This document shows positions 36,460 through 46,103 of a stretch of DNA of 56,421 nt, piece after piece (the first letter of the stretch is position 1; each line of letters begins with the position of its first letter). Location: the NCBI GenBank assembly GCA_016280955.1, contig JAEEHV010000090.1, positions 1 through 56,421 on the forward strand, in the 5' to 3' direction. The notes beneath the pieces were generated by a model. The model made no database searches. It was given only the letters and a program-made list of their open reading frames with translations, and had not been told where the DNA came from. The DNA is from Candidatus Gastranaerophilales bacterium (GTDB taxonomy: Bacteria; Cyanobacteriota; Vampirovibrionia; Gastranaerophilales; Gastranaerophilaceae). The position numbers and the translations under genes were made by a program.

Positions 36460-37677
36460 CTAATCTTCTGATAATGGGAATATTTGCGGAGTTTCGGCAT
36501 TCTTATTTTTATAATTCAGTTGTATATCAGTTTTTGTTGTAGATTTAAAATCCGTAAAATACACTTTTCCGTTTACATCAATTATTGAGGCTATATAATC
36601 ATCAGTGTTATGATTTTGCATTATTTTCTCCGGTTCAATGTTTACTTTATTTTTGAAATTTTCAGCCGCTCTGCCGGAAAGCCCAATCGGCTGTATAAAG
36701 ACTATTTTGCTCTCAATGTCTTTTATATACCCTTGAGCCTGCTCCATTGAACAGACTACTTTTTGTCCTGTTTGATAATCTTTAATATACAGCTTCTCCA
36801 CCTTATTTATAATTTCACTTATTAGGTATCTTAAAGCATCAGCATTATATCCTTTCACTTCTTTATAGTTATCCGGAAATGCCCGCAATATAAAATTGAT
36901 TCTGTAATAGTCATAATCAAAAATTGGTGACATAGTATATATCACATTTGCCATTCTGTCAGTATATATATTTCGGAATTTTTCTGCTTTTTCTTTATTC
37001 CCTTCAAATCTATACATTAATGATTTTTCATAAAATGGACTAAACGGATTTATTGAAATATTGAATCTCAAAAATCCGTACTTTTTAACATTTTTTGCTT
37101 TTTGAACAAGCTCTTCCATTCTTTTCTGAGTTACTTTGTCCTGTATATTCCACCCTGATGTATCAAACAGCACATAAGAATTTGTAAGTTTATTTATTTC
37201 TTTTGCCAAGTCTAAATAATCATGCGTTTTTCCTTTTTTATCCTGCAGATATACCAAAGACGAATCGCCGTCATGGAACAATGTTACATATTTTCGGTCA
37301 CTGCCTAATGCTTTAAAACCCAATCTGTTACTAAGTTCTTTAAATCCGTTACAAAATTTTTTAAAATCCTCATAGGATATCGTAGTCAGTTTATTTCTTT
37401 GCTTATGGTGTATTTCAGGCTTTGCATTTGCATAGCAATGTGTACACATATTTGAACAGCCGCGTCTTATAACAAATTCGATTGCGTCTTTCGCTATCTG
37501 AACAATCTGAGCCATACTCAAATTCTCAAATAACGGTATTCCCTGCTGAATTCCTTCAAGTCTTTTAGCATCATAATAATGTATATCGTTAAAGGGTAAG
37601 TGTTTTTTTTGCAGTCTTGTTTTAGTACGTTCTATATACGTTATTACTTTATTGTAATTATTTAATTTTTCTATCAT
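36460..37677 (-). CDS. Radical SAM protein paired with CheR-like gene
   Basis: 405 residues. C74-x3-C78-x2-C81 (GCSNMCTHCY) is the radical SAM cluster site, preceded by about 70 extra residues and followed by a long insert before RFNISINPFSPFYEKSLMYR. No SPASM cysteines at the C-terminus. QPIGLSGRAAENF and IIDVNGKVYFTDF resemble the end of the radical SAM barrel of peptide-modifying enzymes. It lies 60 bases after a leader-bearing methyltransferase-like gene on the same strand and is probably co-expressed. Substrate unknown. Confidence 0.78.
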   Translation of the reverse strand: MIEKLNNYNKVITYIERTKTRLQKKHLPFNDIHYYDAKRLEGIQQGIPLFENLSMAQIVQIAKDAIEFVIRRGCSNMCTHCYANAKPEIHHKQRNKLTTISYEDFKKFCNGFKELSNRLGFKALGSDRKYVTLFHDGDSSLVYLQDKKGKTHDYLDLAKEINKLTNSYVLFDTSGWNIQDKVTQKRMEELVQKAKNVKKYGFLRFNISINPFSPFYEKSLMYRFEGNKEKAEKFRNIYTDRMANVIYTMSPIFDYDYYRINFILRAFPDNYKEVKGYNADALRYLISEIINKVEKLYIKDYQTGQKVVCSMEQAQGYIKDIESKIVFIQPIGLSGRAAENFKNKVNIEPEKIMQNHNTDDYIASIIDVNGKVYFTDFKSTTKTDIQLNYKNKNAETPQIFPLSED

Positions 37678-37737
37678 ACAAATATGAACGTGTATAAAAA
37701 ATATTTTTGCTATTTTAAAAATTTTGTTTTCAGAGCA

Positions 37738-38724
37738 TTATAATTTTTTATAAATTCCGGTATGGATTCTTATTGAATTTTCAGGTGTAAAAATTTCTGA
37801 ATATAAAGAAAGCCGATTATCCGAAATAAATATTCCGCCCGGTTTTAATGTACGAAATATATTATTTACCGCTTCGATAAGTTCATTTTTATCAAGAATA
37901 TAGCCTAACGTATTATTAATTGAAATTATATCAAATTCTTCATCCGGATATTCTTTAAGAGCATCCTGAATTTTTGTTTGCCATTTTGCTTTTTCAGGAT
38001 TATTATATGTATTCCGCAGATATTCAAATATATCATCTGAAACTCTGTATTTTTTATAGCTGGGTAAATTGTATTTTGAACCGTCATCTTTGATAAAACT
38101 TGATGCTACAAACATTGGTTCTCCCCAGTTGTCATAATAGGATTGTTTAAAAAGATTATCTTCATAAGGTTTTCCTTGTAAATCAACGGTGTACATATCA
38201 AGGATATCTTTGAGTTCTTCTTCCCTTGCTAAACTTTTAACAGTAGCTAATAAAGAATATGGTTCTTGTGATTCACCAATACCTCCGACAAGCATTTTAA
38301 CTTTATTATTTTTAAGATATGGCAAAGTGAATTGATTAAAAAATATTTTTAATGAATGTATTATATCAATAAATTCGTCAGACGGTGAGCCATAACATCC
38401 ACCGCGTCTAAAGTAGCTTGAAGCAAGAATATCATATTTCTTTTTAAGTTCATAAAAATCCGGGTGATGTTCAGGCTGTGCTTCTTTTGTTGTCTTATTT
38501 CTATAATAATATTCTTTAACGGAATTACTGTCATCTGTACACGAACTATCTTCTGCTTTGTCAAATGCGTCTTGTTTCAGTAATGGTATTGTTATTGAGG
38601 AAAATAATGTTCCAAAACTAAATTTAGCTGATTTGCCAAGTCCTTTAAAATTTGTATTATATTTTTGTTCAGCTGAGTTATTTATGAATATTTTTGTTTG
38701 AAAATTTACCGGCGATAAATACAT
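37738..38724 (-). CDS. CheR-type methyltransferase with shared leader
   Basis: 328 residues. The leader (MYLSPVNFQTKIFINNSAEQ..., core NFKGL at 25-29) is followed by a linker and, from about residue 85, a CheR-like fold. Signs are GGIGESQEPYSLLATV, where CheR has a GxSxGEEPYS motif, YRVSDDIFEYLR, FDIISINNTLGYIL and a LKPGGIFIS strand. CheR enzymes methylate glutamates of chemoreceptors with SAM. No chemotaxis gene is nearby, so the substrate is unclear. The change of GEE to SQE in the motif is notable. It precedes the radical SAM gene. Confidence 0.72.
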   Translation of the reverse strand: MYLSPVNFQTKIFINNSAEQKYNTNFKGLGKSAKFSFGTLFSSITIPLLKQDAFDKAEDSSCTDDSNSVKEYYYRNKTTKEAQPEHHPDFYELKKKYDILASSYFRRGGCYGSPSDEFIDIIHSLKIFFNQFTLPYLKNNKVKMLVGGIGESQEPYSLLATVKSLAREEELKDILDMYTVDLQGKPYEDNLFKQSYYDNWGEPMFVASSFIKDDGSKYNLPSYKKYRVSDDIFEYLRNTYNNPEKAKWQTKIQDALKEYPDEEFDIISINNTLGYILDKNELIEAVNNIFRTLKPGGIFISDNRLSLYSEIFTPENSIRIHTGIYKKL

Positions 38725-38914
38725 ATTTTACATTCTTATTTGCACTAAACTTTTATAAATTTAATAAGGCGGCTAAATAAAAAATTTGCGTTATTATTTA
38801 AAATTGTTTACAAAAGTACACAGAAATATTTCATTAAAACCATGTTTAGAATTATTAATTTGGCAGTGTTTTCATTAAGTTGTATAAACTTATTCCCCAT
38901 GTAGAATATATAAT

Positions 38915-39991
38915 ATGAGCGATATTAATAAATACATTTACAAAGGAGCCATTCATATTCATACAAAATTGTCTGACGGAACAGGCAGTACAAAATCTGT
39001 TGTCAAAGCTGCCAGGCAATCAGGCCTGGACTGGATAATTATTACGGACCACAATTATTATGATACGGAAGAAGGTATAATAGACGGGGTTTATGTTATT
39101 AAAGGCGAAGAAGTTTCTTCTCTGACCTGTAACCATTGTTTGGCACTTGGAATAAATCAAACAATACAGCCGGATGATAATCAACAGGTATATCTGGATA
39201 AAATTTGCGAACAAGGCGGTTTTAGTTTTGCTGCACATCCGGATGAGGGTACTGTTGCTGATGAAGAAGGAAATTTATGTCCAAGAAAAAATTCTTACAA
39301 ATGTATTCCATGGACTGATAAAAACGTTAAACCTGACGGAATTGAAATCTGGAACTGGTTTTCAAATTGGGCGGATAATATTGATGACAGCAGCATTTTT
39401 AAATTGGCTTATGCATATTTTTTTAAAAATTCTATTATAAAACCTCCGTCACCATTGACACTAAAGTGGTGGGATAAACTTAATTCCGAATCGGAAAATG
39501 TTGTTCCTGCTCTCGGAGGAGTTGATGCCCACGCACTTAAAATATACCGTTATATACTTCCGCTCACAATTTTCCCGTATAAAACCTGTTTTGATACAAT
39601 TACAAATTTTATTTACTTGCCGCATAAATTATCAGAAGATTTTAAAACCGCAAAAAAACAGATATTGAATGCCGTAAAAAGTGGAAACAATATGATTATC
39701 AATCGCAAGGTTTGCCGTGATATTCCGCAGATATATATTACAAATTCTCAAAAAACATATTACTGCGGAGAAGATGTTTTATTGGATAAAAATTGTTGTT
39801 TACATTTTGTATCAAAAGAAAAAATGAGTGTTTGTTTGGTTTATAATGGAACACAGACGGATAAATTTGTATCCGATAAATTTGATTACACTATTTCAAA
39901 AAGCGGGAAATATCGCTTGGAAGTATTTTATAAAAATAAAGGATATATTTACACAAATCCCTTTAATGTCAAGGATAAGGTCGAAGCATAA
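38915..39991 (+). CDS. PHP-domain phosphoesterase-like protein
   Basis: 358 residues. PHP metal motifs: HIHTKLSDG (His14, His16), ITDHN, a central FAAHPDEG and GGVDAH late in the domain. The C-terminal part (from about residue 265) is strand-rich and unlike the usual PHP proteins. Family members hydrolyse phosphoesters using two or three metals; the substrate is unknown. Its stop overlaps the start of the next gene by one base (TAATG), so translation is coupled. Confidence 0.82.
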   Translation: MSDINKYIYKGAIHIHTKLSDGTGSTKSVVKAARQSGLDWIIITDHNYYDTEEGIIDGVYVIKGEEVSSLTCNHCLALGINQTIQPDDNQQVYLDKICEQGGFSFAAHPDEGTVADEEGNLCPRKNSYKCIPWTDKNVKPDGIEIWNWFSNWADNIDDSSIFKLAYAYFFKNSIIKPPSPLTLKWWDKLNSESENVVPALGGVDAHALKIYRYILPLTIFPYKTCFDTITNFIYLPHKLSEDFKTAKKQILNAVKSGNNMIINRKVCRDIPQIYITNSQKTYYCGEDVLLDKNCCLHFVSKEKMSVCLVYNGTQTDKFVSDKFDYTISKSGKYRLEVFYKNKGYIYTNPFNVKDKVEA

Positions 39992-41178
39992 TGATTAACA
40001 CTGACGACGAACAACAAAAAAGATATGCCGTGATGGATGATACCATTCCGACAAAAGAAAGAATTATCGCCTGGCCGAGAATGGGTAATATAGATCTTTC
40101 AATGGAAGCTCTTGTCAGCTCTCTTGGGGCAAAAATCGTTATGCCGCCGCAAAATACAAATGAAGCTCTTGAAATAGGTGTTAAGAACAGTATTGAAGGA
40201 ATTTGCCTTCCTTATAAACTTAATCTTGCAAATTATGTTATGGCACTCGAGCAGGGTGCAAATACATTAATGATGTTTCAGGCACCGGGTTCTTGCCGTT
40301 TTGGTAACTACACAAAAATGGCTCAGAAAACACTAAAAAAAATGGGTTACAAATTTGATATGTGCGTTTTTGATATGTATCAAAGCAAAATGAAGCAAAC
40401 TCTTGCTGCTTTTTGGCACGTTACAAGATGCATAAACCCTTTCAGATATTATAAAGGTTTTAGTACCGGATTTAACAAGGCATTTGCAATTGATACTGCA
40501 GAAAGATTGTTATTTTATACCCGTCCGAGAGAATTAAATAAAGGCGATGCGGAAAAATGTTATAAAAAGTGGTATCAAATTATCAGGGAAACAACTTCAA
40601 TCTCGGGCTGCAAAAAATTAAAAAAACAGGTAATTGAAGATTTTAAAAAGATTCCGATTGACAAAGATAAAATAGTTCCCAAAGTTTATTTGCTCGGAGA
40701 ATTTTTTGTTCTTCTGGATCCATACACAAATCAGGAAATTGAAAAAACAGTTGGTGATTTGGGTGTAGAAGTACAAAGGCAGATTTTCTTTTCGGATTGG
40801 CTGGAACACGTTTTAAAACCGTCTTTGTTTTATAAAAAAGAGTCTCACAGAGAACGTTGCGTGAGGTATGCCAAAGATTATATGAAAAGAGCAATCGGCG
40901 GTGAATGCATTGAGACTGTAGGGGATACGGTTTATGGTGCAAGAAATGGTGTTGATGGTATAATACATATAATGCCGTTTTCGTGTATGCCGGAAATCGT
41001 TGCACAAAACATTCTCCCTAAAGTTAGCAAAAAGGAAGATATTCCTGTTTTGGAGCTGGTTTTGGATGAACAAACCGGAAAAGCAGGTAATATTACCAGA
41101 ATAGAAGCATTTATTGATTTGGTAAAAAGAAGAAAATTAAGAGAGGTAAATAAAAATGACAACAAAATCAAGAAATAG
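39991..41178 (+). CDS. HgdC-related acyl-CoA dehydratase activase-like (DUF2229)
   Basis: 395 residues. The sequence follows the DUF2229/CoA-activase-associated pattern: AWPRMGNIDLSMEALVSSLG, GICLPYKLNLANYV, APGSCRFGNYTKM, and at the end GIIHIMPFSCMPEIVAQNIL with LELVLDEQTGKAGNITRIEAF. The conserved Cys residues in these motifs would hold a 4Fe-4S cluster, as in 2-hydroxyacyl-CoA dehydratase components. The ASKHA ATPase part is absent. It lies in an overlapping three-gene operon. Confidence 0.78.
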   Translation: MINTDDEQQKRYAVMDDTIPTKERIIAWPRMGNIDLSMEALVSSLGAKIVMPPQNTNEALEIGVKNSIEGICLPYKLNLANYVMALEQGANTLMMFQAPGSCRFGNYTKMAQKTLKKMGYKFDMCVFDMYQSKMKQTLAAFWHVTRCINPFRYYKGFSTGFNKAFAIDTAERLLFYTRPRELNKGDAEKCYKKWYQIIRETTSISGCKKLKKQVIEDFKKIPIDKDKIVPKVYLLGEFFVLLDPYTNQEIEKTVGDLGVEVQRQIFFSDWLEHVLKPSLFYKKESHRERCVRYAKDYMKRAIGGECIETVGDTVYGARNGVDGIIHIMPFSCMPEIVAQNILPKVSKKEDIPVLELVLDEQTGKAGNITRIEAFIDLVKRRKLREVNKNDNKIKK

Positions 41179-42211
41179 AATGACATTTGAACGTCTTAAG
41201 TACTACAGACATCTGGGTGGCGGTGCAATGACCTGTATTAAAAGCAGATTGTCCAAAACACCAAAACCGTTGTGTTTTTCATTAATGGTAACAAACAAAT
41301 GTAACTGTAATTGTGATTTTTGTTTCTGGAAGCATAAAAATGACCATGAGGATATGCCGCTTGATGAAATCCAAAGACTTTTGAAAGAAGCAGGCGAAAT
41401 AGGGTATTTAGACAGTATTCTTTGGGGCGGGGAACCTCTGTTAAGACAGGATTTTACTGAAATATGCAAAGCATCACACGATGCAGGCTTATATACAAAA
41501 ATTGCAACAAACGGCTGGTTTCTTCAGGAAAATCCGGGATTTGGGCAATATACTGATTTAATGTTTGTTTCCCTTGATGCTGTTGGTAAAGCTCACGATG
41601 ACATCAGACATTTACCCGGAATATGTGACAGAGTTATGAGCGGTGTAGAATATCACAAAATTCATTCTCCGAAAATGAGAATTTATGTTTGCTGTACAGT
41701 TTCTGCACAGACTGATTTTGAACAGATTAAAGAAGTTGCTCAATACTGTAAAGATGCAGATATTCTTCTTTACTTTACCGTAAATAAATCAAATCAGACA
41801 TTGGAAGAAGCCCAAAACGTTAAAGACACCGAACTTGAAAGCGATCAGTTAAAAGAAATATTTATAAAAATAAAAGACCTGAAAAAGCAAGGTTTCCCAA
41901 TCAGAAACTCTGACTATTTTATGGATTACATTATAGATAAAAAGAATTATTACGAATGCCATTGGCCGAGAATTTCAACCGTAATATATTCAAACGGTGA
42001 TATGCTGCAGTGTTATGACAGACAGCCGTTTATAAGTGTACGAGGCAGAGCATTAAAAGATGTAATCAAAGATCCTATTTTTGTCAACTCTGTAAACAAA
42101 TGTAAAGATTGCAAACTTGCCTGTGTAGGTAACTATGCACTTGATGCTTCTGGACTTTGGCGCCTTCAGTGGCCTGCTATCAAATCTCTCATGCAGATTG
42201 CTATTACATAA
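41156..42211 (+). CDS. Radical SAM protein with C-terminal Cys cluster
   Basis: 351 residues, starting 23 bases inside the preceding gene. C49-x3-C53-x2-C56 (NKCNCNCDFCFW) binds the cluster; SILWGGEPLLRQDF is the SAM-binding GGEP. C-terminal cysteines (ECHWPR, LQCYDRQP, KCKDCKLACVG) form a SPASM-like auxiliary-cluster region. Third gene of the PHP/HgdC-like operon. The reaction is unknown, but the fixed overlap suggests the three act in one pathway. Confidence 0.82.
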   Translation: MTTKSRNRMTFERLKYYRHLGGGAMTCIKSRLSKTPKPLCFSLMVTNKCNCNCDFCFWKHKNDHEDMPLDEIQRLLKEAGEIGYLDSILWGGEPLLRQDFTEICKASHDAGLYTKIATNGWFLQENPGFGQYTDLMFVSLDAVGKAHDDIRHLPGICDRVMSGVEYHKIHSPKMRIYVCCTVSAQTDFEQIKEVAQYCKDADILLYFTVNKSNQTLEEAQNVKDTELESDQLKEIFIKIKDLKKQGFPIRNSDYFMDYIIDKKNYYECHWPRISTVIYSNGDMLQCYDRQPFISVRGRALKDVIKDPIFVNSVNKCKDCKLACVGNYALDASGLWRLQWPAIKSLMQIAIT

Positions 42212-42270
42212 TCAGCATGCCATAATTTTGTAGGAAGTATATACGAAAAACCTCTGAAAGGATTTTTATA

Positions 42271-44688
42271 ATGTTAAAAAAACTGTTTACAATGTTTGTT
42301 TTAGTGGCATTTTGTTCAATGCAGCCGGCATTAGCAATTGATATGAAAGCTATTAACCTGTCGGAGAGTGATGTATTTGAAGATAATGACCAGGAATTGG
42401 ATATCAGACACTCTGTAAGAGAACCTTTGAGTACAATAGAAAAAATGTACAACTCATTGGAAAATGCTAAAACCAATAATATTTTAAGACAAGCCGGATA
42501 TCAGTATTTTAGCTCAGGTGTCGGCGGCGGTTCTTCTACCGGCAAATACGACAGTTCCTATAAATTAAGTATAGGTGAAAAAATAAATGTCCTTTCTTAC
42601 GGAACATCTGTTGATGTAATTTCTATGTCGGGTTCCAATCTTATTTCACCTAATTTGACAGCAGAAATAGGTTCAAACGGTTCTATATTTATTCCGGGAC
42701 TCGGACCAATCAAAGCTGAAGGAAGAACACTTGGTGCTGTTGAAAAAGATGCTAATGCTTTAGCAAGACAGAAGTATTCAAATATGAGTATAAAACTTCA
42801 AATACCATCAGGCAGCGGTTATTCGGTATTTATTTACGGTGAAGTTCACAAACCGGGTAAAGTTTATATTAGCAGTAATTCCACTATTTTAGATGCATTA
42901 AAAGCTGCAGGCGGAGTTAAAAAAACAGGTACTTTAAGAAACATCAAGTATAATAATAAAACAGTAGACTTATACAGTACCTTATTCCTTGGCAATGATA
43001 ATAACATTATAGTTAAAGCAAACGACAAGATTTTTGTTGATACAATCAAAAATACAATGTCATTTAAAAATGGTGTAACAAATCCGGGTATTTATGAATT
43101 TAAAACAGGTGAAACAATCGGTGATATGATTAAGTATGCAGGTGATTTGCTTGTAACAACTCAAAGAACGGATATCGTACTAGACGGGTTTGATAAAAAT
43201 GCAAAACAAAAAGTTGCCAGGGAAATTTCTTATATAAACGCAAAAAGTACAAAACTCACGGATGGTGATTCAATTGAGTTTCAGGAAATGTATAATGATG
43301 TTGAAAATATCGTAACTCTGCAGGGTAACATTAAACACCCTGCTGTATATGCATACAAAGACGGCATGAGATTGTCTGATATACTCAAAAATGAAGATGA
43401 ACTTATGGAAGAAACATTCATTTATCAGGCAGTAATAAGAAGAGTTTTGGGAGATAATAATACTGTAGAGACAATTCCGGTATATTTAAAAGACTTTTTT
43501 GCAGGCTTAAACGACCCTGTTTTGCAGCCAAAGGATATTATTTCTATCTACAAAAATACTAACAGGGACTTTGTTGACGTGTATGGTTGTATAAATTTAC
43601 CTAAACATATTCCGTATAAAGCTGGTATGAAATTGGCAGACGTTATGTCAGATATTCAATTTGTAGAATCAAATATTGTCAAAACAGTGCCGGAAACAGC
43701 AAACGAAGAAGCAAATACGGAATCAAATAACGAAGAAGCTGTTCAGGAAGGTGATAAGCTCAAAATATCAGCTAAAACAGAAACTGTTACCAAACTGATT
43801 CCTGCTGAAAATGTTGCAGTAGAAATTATTGATAAAGACGGTTCAGCAACTCAAATTTATTATCTTTACGACATTATGATAAACGGATATAAAATTGATA
43901 AAATACCGTTAAAACCTGAAGATAAAATATTCTTCAGAACACTTAGGAATAATGAAGTTATAAAAACTGTTAAAATCTCAGGTTTTGTTAAACTTCCCGG
44001 TGTGTATTCATTTATAAAAGGTCAAAAACTTGTTGATGTAATAAATATGGCCGGTGGTTTGGAAGAAGAAGCAAATTTACCAGGTATTTCTTTTAAACGT
44101 ACAAATTTAAAAGCAAAACAAGCTGAAATTGCAAAATACAATGCCGAGAGAGATATAAAACTTATAGAAGGCAGGCTTGCTGCCGGTTATAAGCAAGATG
44201 TACCATCCCAGAACATGAAAATGAATCTTATTGATCAGCTGGAGCAGGAAAAGGGCGAATATGGTAATCAATATTCAGGCAGAATTGCATTGCACATAAC
44301 CAGTAATGATTTATCCAAAATAAGCAAAGTTGATAACCTTGAGATACAAGACGGAGACGATATTTATATACCAAGAGAATCAACTTATGTTGCAGTAATC
44401 GGTGAAGTATATAACGAACAGGCATTTATTTATGCAAAAGGGACAACTGTTAAACATTATTTAAAACAAGTCGGCGGTTATACTCCAAATGCTAATAAAT
44501 TCAGAATCTATAAAGTCGGTATAGACGGAAGGTCTGAAAGGGTTCATTTAAGTTCAAGAGTTTTAGCAGGTGATACGATTGTTGTTCCGAGAAGAGTATC
44601 AGGAAACGATTGGTTAACTCCTATCTGTCAAACATTGCAAAGTGTTGCACAGGTGGCAATTATCGGTCTCGCTGTGCGTAGATGGTAG
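42271..44688 (+). CDS. Polysaccharide export protein with multiple SLBB domains
   Basis: 805 residues. A Sec signal (KKLFTMFVLVAFCSMQPALA) is followed by a Poly_export (Wza-like) domain (YKLSIGEKINVLSY, NGSIFIPGLGPIKAEGRTL, YSVFIYGEVHKPGKV). At least four SLBB-type repeats follow, each near a 'V.I.G.V..PGVY' strand (for example MSFKNGVTNPGIYEF, VKISGFVKLPGVYSF, YVAVIGEVYNEQAFI). An outer-membrane export pore of this kind usually works with a Wzc-type kinase, which is absent here. The length is about double that of Wza. It follows the three-gene operon by 59 bases and precedes plsC. Confidence 0.88.
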   Translation: MLKKLFTMFVLVAFCSMQPALAIDMKAINLSESDVFEDNDQELDIRHSVREPLSTIEKMYNSLENAKTNNILRQAGYQYFSSGVGGGSSTGKYDSSYKLSIGEKINVLSYGTSVDVISMSGSNLISPNLTAEIGSNGSIFIPGLGPIKAEGRTLGAVEKDANALARQKYSNMSIKLQIPSGSGYSVFIYGEVHKPGKVYISSNSTILDALKAAGGVKKTGTLRNIKYNNKTVDLYSTLFLGNDNNIIVKANDKIFVDTIKNTMSFKNGVTNPGIYEFKTGETIGDMIKYAGDLLVTTQRTDIVLDGFDKNAKQKVAREISYINAKSTKLTDGDSIEFQEMYNDVENIVTLQGNIKHPAVYAYKDGMRLSDILKNEDELMEETFIYQAVIRRVLGDNNTVETIPVYLKDFFAGLNDPVLQPKDIISIYKNTNRDFVDVYGCINLPKHIPYKAGMKLADVMSDIQFVESNIVKTVPETANEEANTESNNEEAVQEGDKLKISAKTETVTKLIPAENVAVEIIDKDGSATQIYYLYDIMINGYKIDKIPLKPEDKIFFRTLRNNEVIKTVKISGFVKLPGVYSFIKGQKLVDVINMAGGLEEEANLPGISFKRTNLKAKQAEIAKYNAERDIKLIEGRLAAGYKQDVPSQNMKMNLIDQLEQEKGEYGNQYSGRIALHITSNDLSKISKVDNLEIQDGDDIYIPRESTYVAVIGEVYNEQAFIYAKGTTVKHYLKQVGGYTPNANKFRIYKVGIDGRSERVHLSSRVLAGDTIVVPRRVSGNDWLTPICQTLQSVAQVAIIGLAVRRW

Positions 44689-44704
44689 AATTGGATAAAT
44701 TATA

Positions 44705-45367
44705 ATGTTTAACTTTCTGAATAAAGAAAAACGCAATTATAACAGAAGATATCCTGAAGACTACGGTTTTATAAGAACAGTCTGGATTACGATATTTCTT
44801 TGGTTTGTTGTATGGCCTGCTGCATTTTTTTGGTACACAGCTCGTGTGGAAGGCTGGAAAAATGTGGATAGAAAAAAAAGGTATGTTTATACATCTAACC
44901 ATCAGTCTTACATAGATCCGCCGCTAATATCGGTTGTTGCAAATGCACCTGTAGCTTATATGGCTAAAAAAGAACTATATGAACATAAAAATCCGCTTAT
45001 AAGATTTTTGGTTATAAGTCTTGGTGCATTTTCTGTTGACAGGGATAATCCAGAAAAGGCAACCTTAAAAACTATTATTGATATAGCAAAGAAAACAAAA
45101 TGGAATCTTGGAATGTTCCCACAGGGGAGACAAATTACAGAGGGCGAAAAATTTAGTGATATAAAACCCGGCTTTGTTTCTATCGCAAAGCTTGCAAAAA
45201 TGGATATTGTTCCGATTGCAATTTGTGGATTTAGAGGATATACGTGGATTCCTTTCCAAAAAAGCAAGCACCTTACTTTAAAAATCGGAAAGCCAATCTC
45301 ATACGAACTTCCGGAAGAAGAAATCGTAAAACAGTGGGTTGATTATATGAAAGAGAATGTGGATTAA
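44705..45367 (+). CDS. 1-acyl-glycerol-3-phosphate acyltransferase (PlsC family)
   Basis: 220 residues. The H-x4-D motif is NHQSYID (His66, Asp71). The acyl-acceptor motif is FPQGRQITEG, where FPEGTRS is usual. One N-terminal hydrophobic helix (WITIFLWFVVWPAAFFW) anchors it to the inner membrane. The family adds a second acyl chain to lysophosphatidic acid. Its stop overlaps the convergent rph stop by four bases. Confidence 0.88.
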   Translation: MFNFLNKEKRNYNRRYPEDYGFIRTVWITIFLWFVVWPAAFFWYTARVEGWKNVDRKKRYVYTSNHQSYIDPPLISVVANAPVAYMAKKELYEHKNPLIRFLVISLGAFSVDRDNPEKATLKTIIDIAKKTKWNLGMFPQGRQITEGEKFSDIKPGFVSIAKLAKMDIVPIAICGFRGYTWIPFQKSKHLTLKIGKPISYELPEEEIVKQWVDYMKENVD

Positions 45368-46059
45368 TACATTCCTATAATTTTGTTGATACCTTCTTTT
45401 GCTGTATTAAATAGCTCTATCATTCTTTCAAATTCGTAAGGCTCGCCTTCTGATGTGGTTTGAAAATCAACTATTTTACCGTTTTTTGTTAAAATCACAT
45501 TTGAATCAACCTGAGCATTTGAATCTTCCGCATAATTCAGGTCAAGTTTAATTTCACCGTCAACAATTCCGATAGAGATTGCTGCAATTGGCTCAATTAT
45601 CGGATTCTCTTTTAAATCACCTGATTCCATGAGTTTTTTAACAGCATCTTTTAGTGCAAGAAAACCACCGCAAATACTTGCAGTTCTTGTTCCTCCGTCT
45701 GCCTGAATAACATCGGCATCAATTGTTATTGTCATACCGGGCATTTTTTCTAAATCAACGCAAGCTCTTAAACTTCTTCCTATAAGTCTTTGAATCTCAT
45801 GAGTTCTTCCGGATACTTTTTCCCTTTCTCTTTTGCATCTTGTATTTGTAGCTGACGGGAGCAGTGAATATTCCGCAGTAACCCAACCTCTTAAATCTTC
45901 GTCTTTCATCCATTTGGGCTTTGTTAAATCAACCGAGGCGGTAGTAATAACCTTTGTATCGCCAAATTCAACAAGAACGGAGCCGAGTGCGTGTTTTGTA
46001 AAATTGTGAGTAAATTTTATTGGTCTTAGTTCATTATTTTTTCTTCCGTCTAATCTCAT
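45364..46059 (-). CDS. rph: Ribonuclease PH
   Basis: 231 residues with TAGGAGG before the ATG. Near-complete family identity: MRLDGR, HALGSVLVEFGDTKV, WVTAEYSLLPSAT, RTHEIQRLIGRSLRACVD and the TIDADVIQADGGTRTASICG core. It trims the 3' ends of tRNA precursors by phosphorolysis. It is shorter than the about 240-residue standard by a few C-terminal residues. A TGGTATAAT upstream gives it its own promoter inside the end of rqcH. Confidence 0.95.
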   Translation of the reverse strand: MRLDGRKNNELRPIKFTHNFTKHALGSVLVEFGDTKVITTASVDLTKPKWMKDEDLRGWVTAEYSLLPSATNTRCKREREKVSGRTHEIQRLIGRSLRACVDLEKMPGMTITIDADVIQADGGTRTASICGGFLALKDAVKKLMESGDLKENPIIEPIAAISIGIVDGEIKLDLNYAEDSNAQVDSNVILTKNGKIVDFQTTSEGEPYEFERMIELFNTAKEGINKIIGMY

Positions 46060-46094
46060 AGAGCCTCCTAAAATTTATAAACTTATTTTATAAT

Positions 46095-46103
46095 TATTAT
46101 ACC
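46095..46103 (-). promoter_or_regulatory. Extended -10 of rph
   Basis: TGGTATAAT on the minus strand, overlapping the last codons of rqcH and 36 bases before the rph ATG. Confidence 0.5.
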
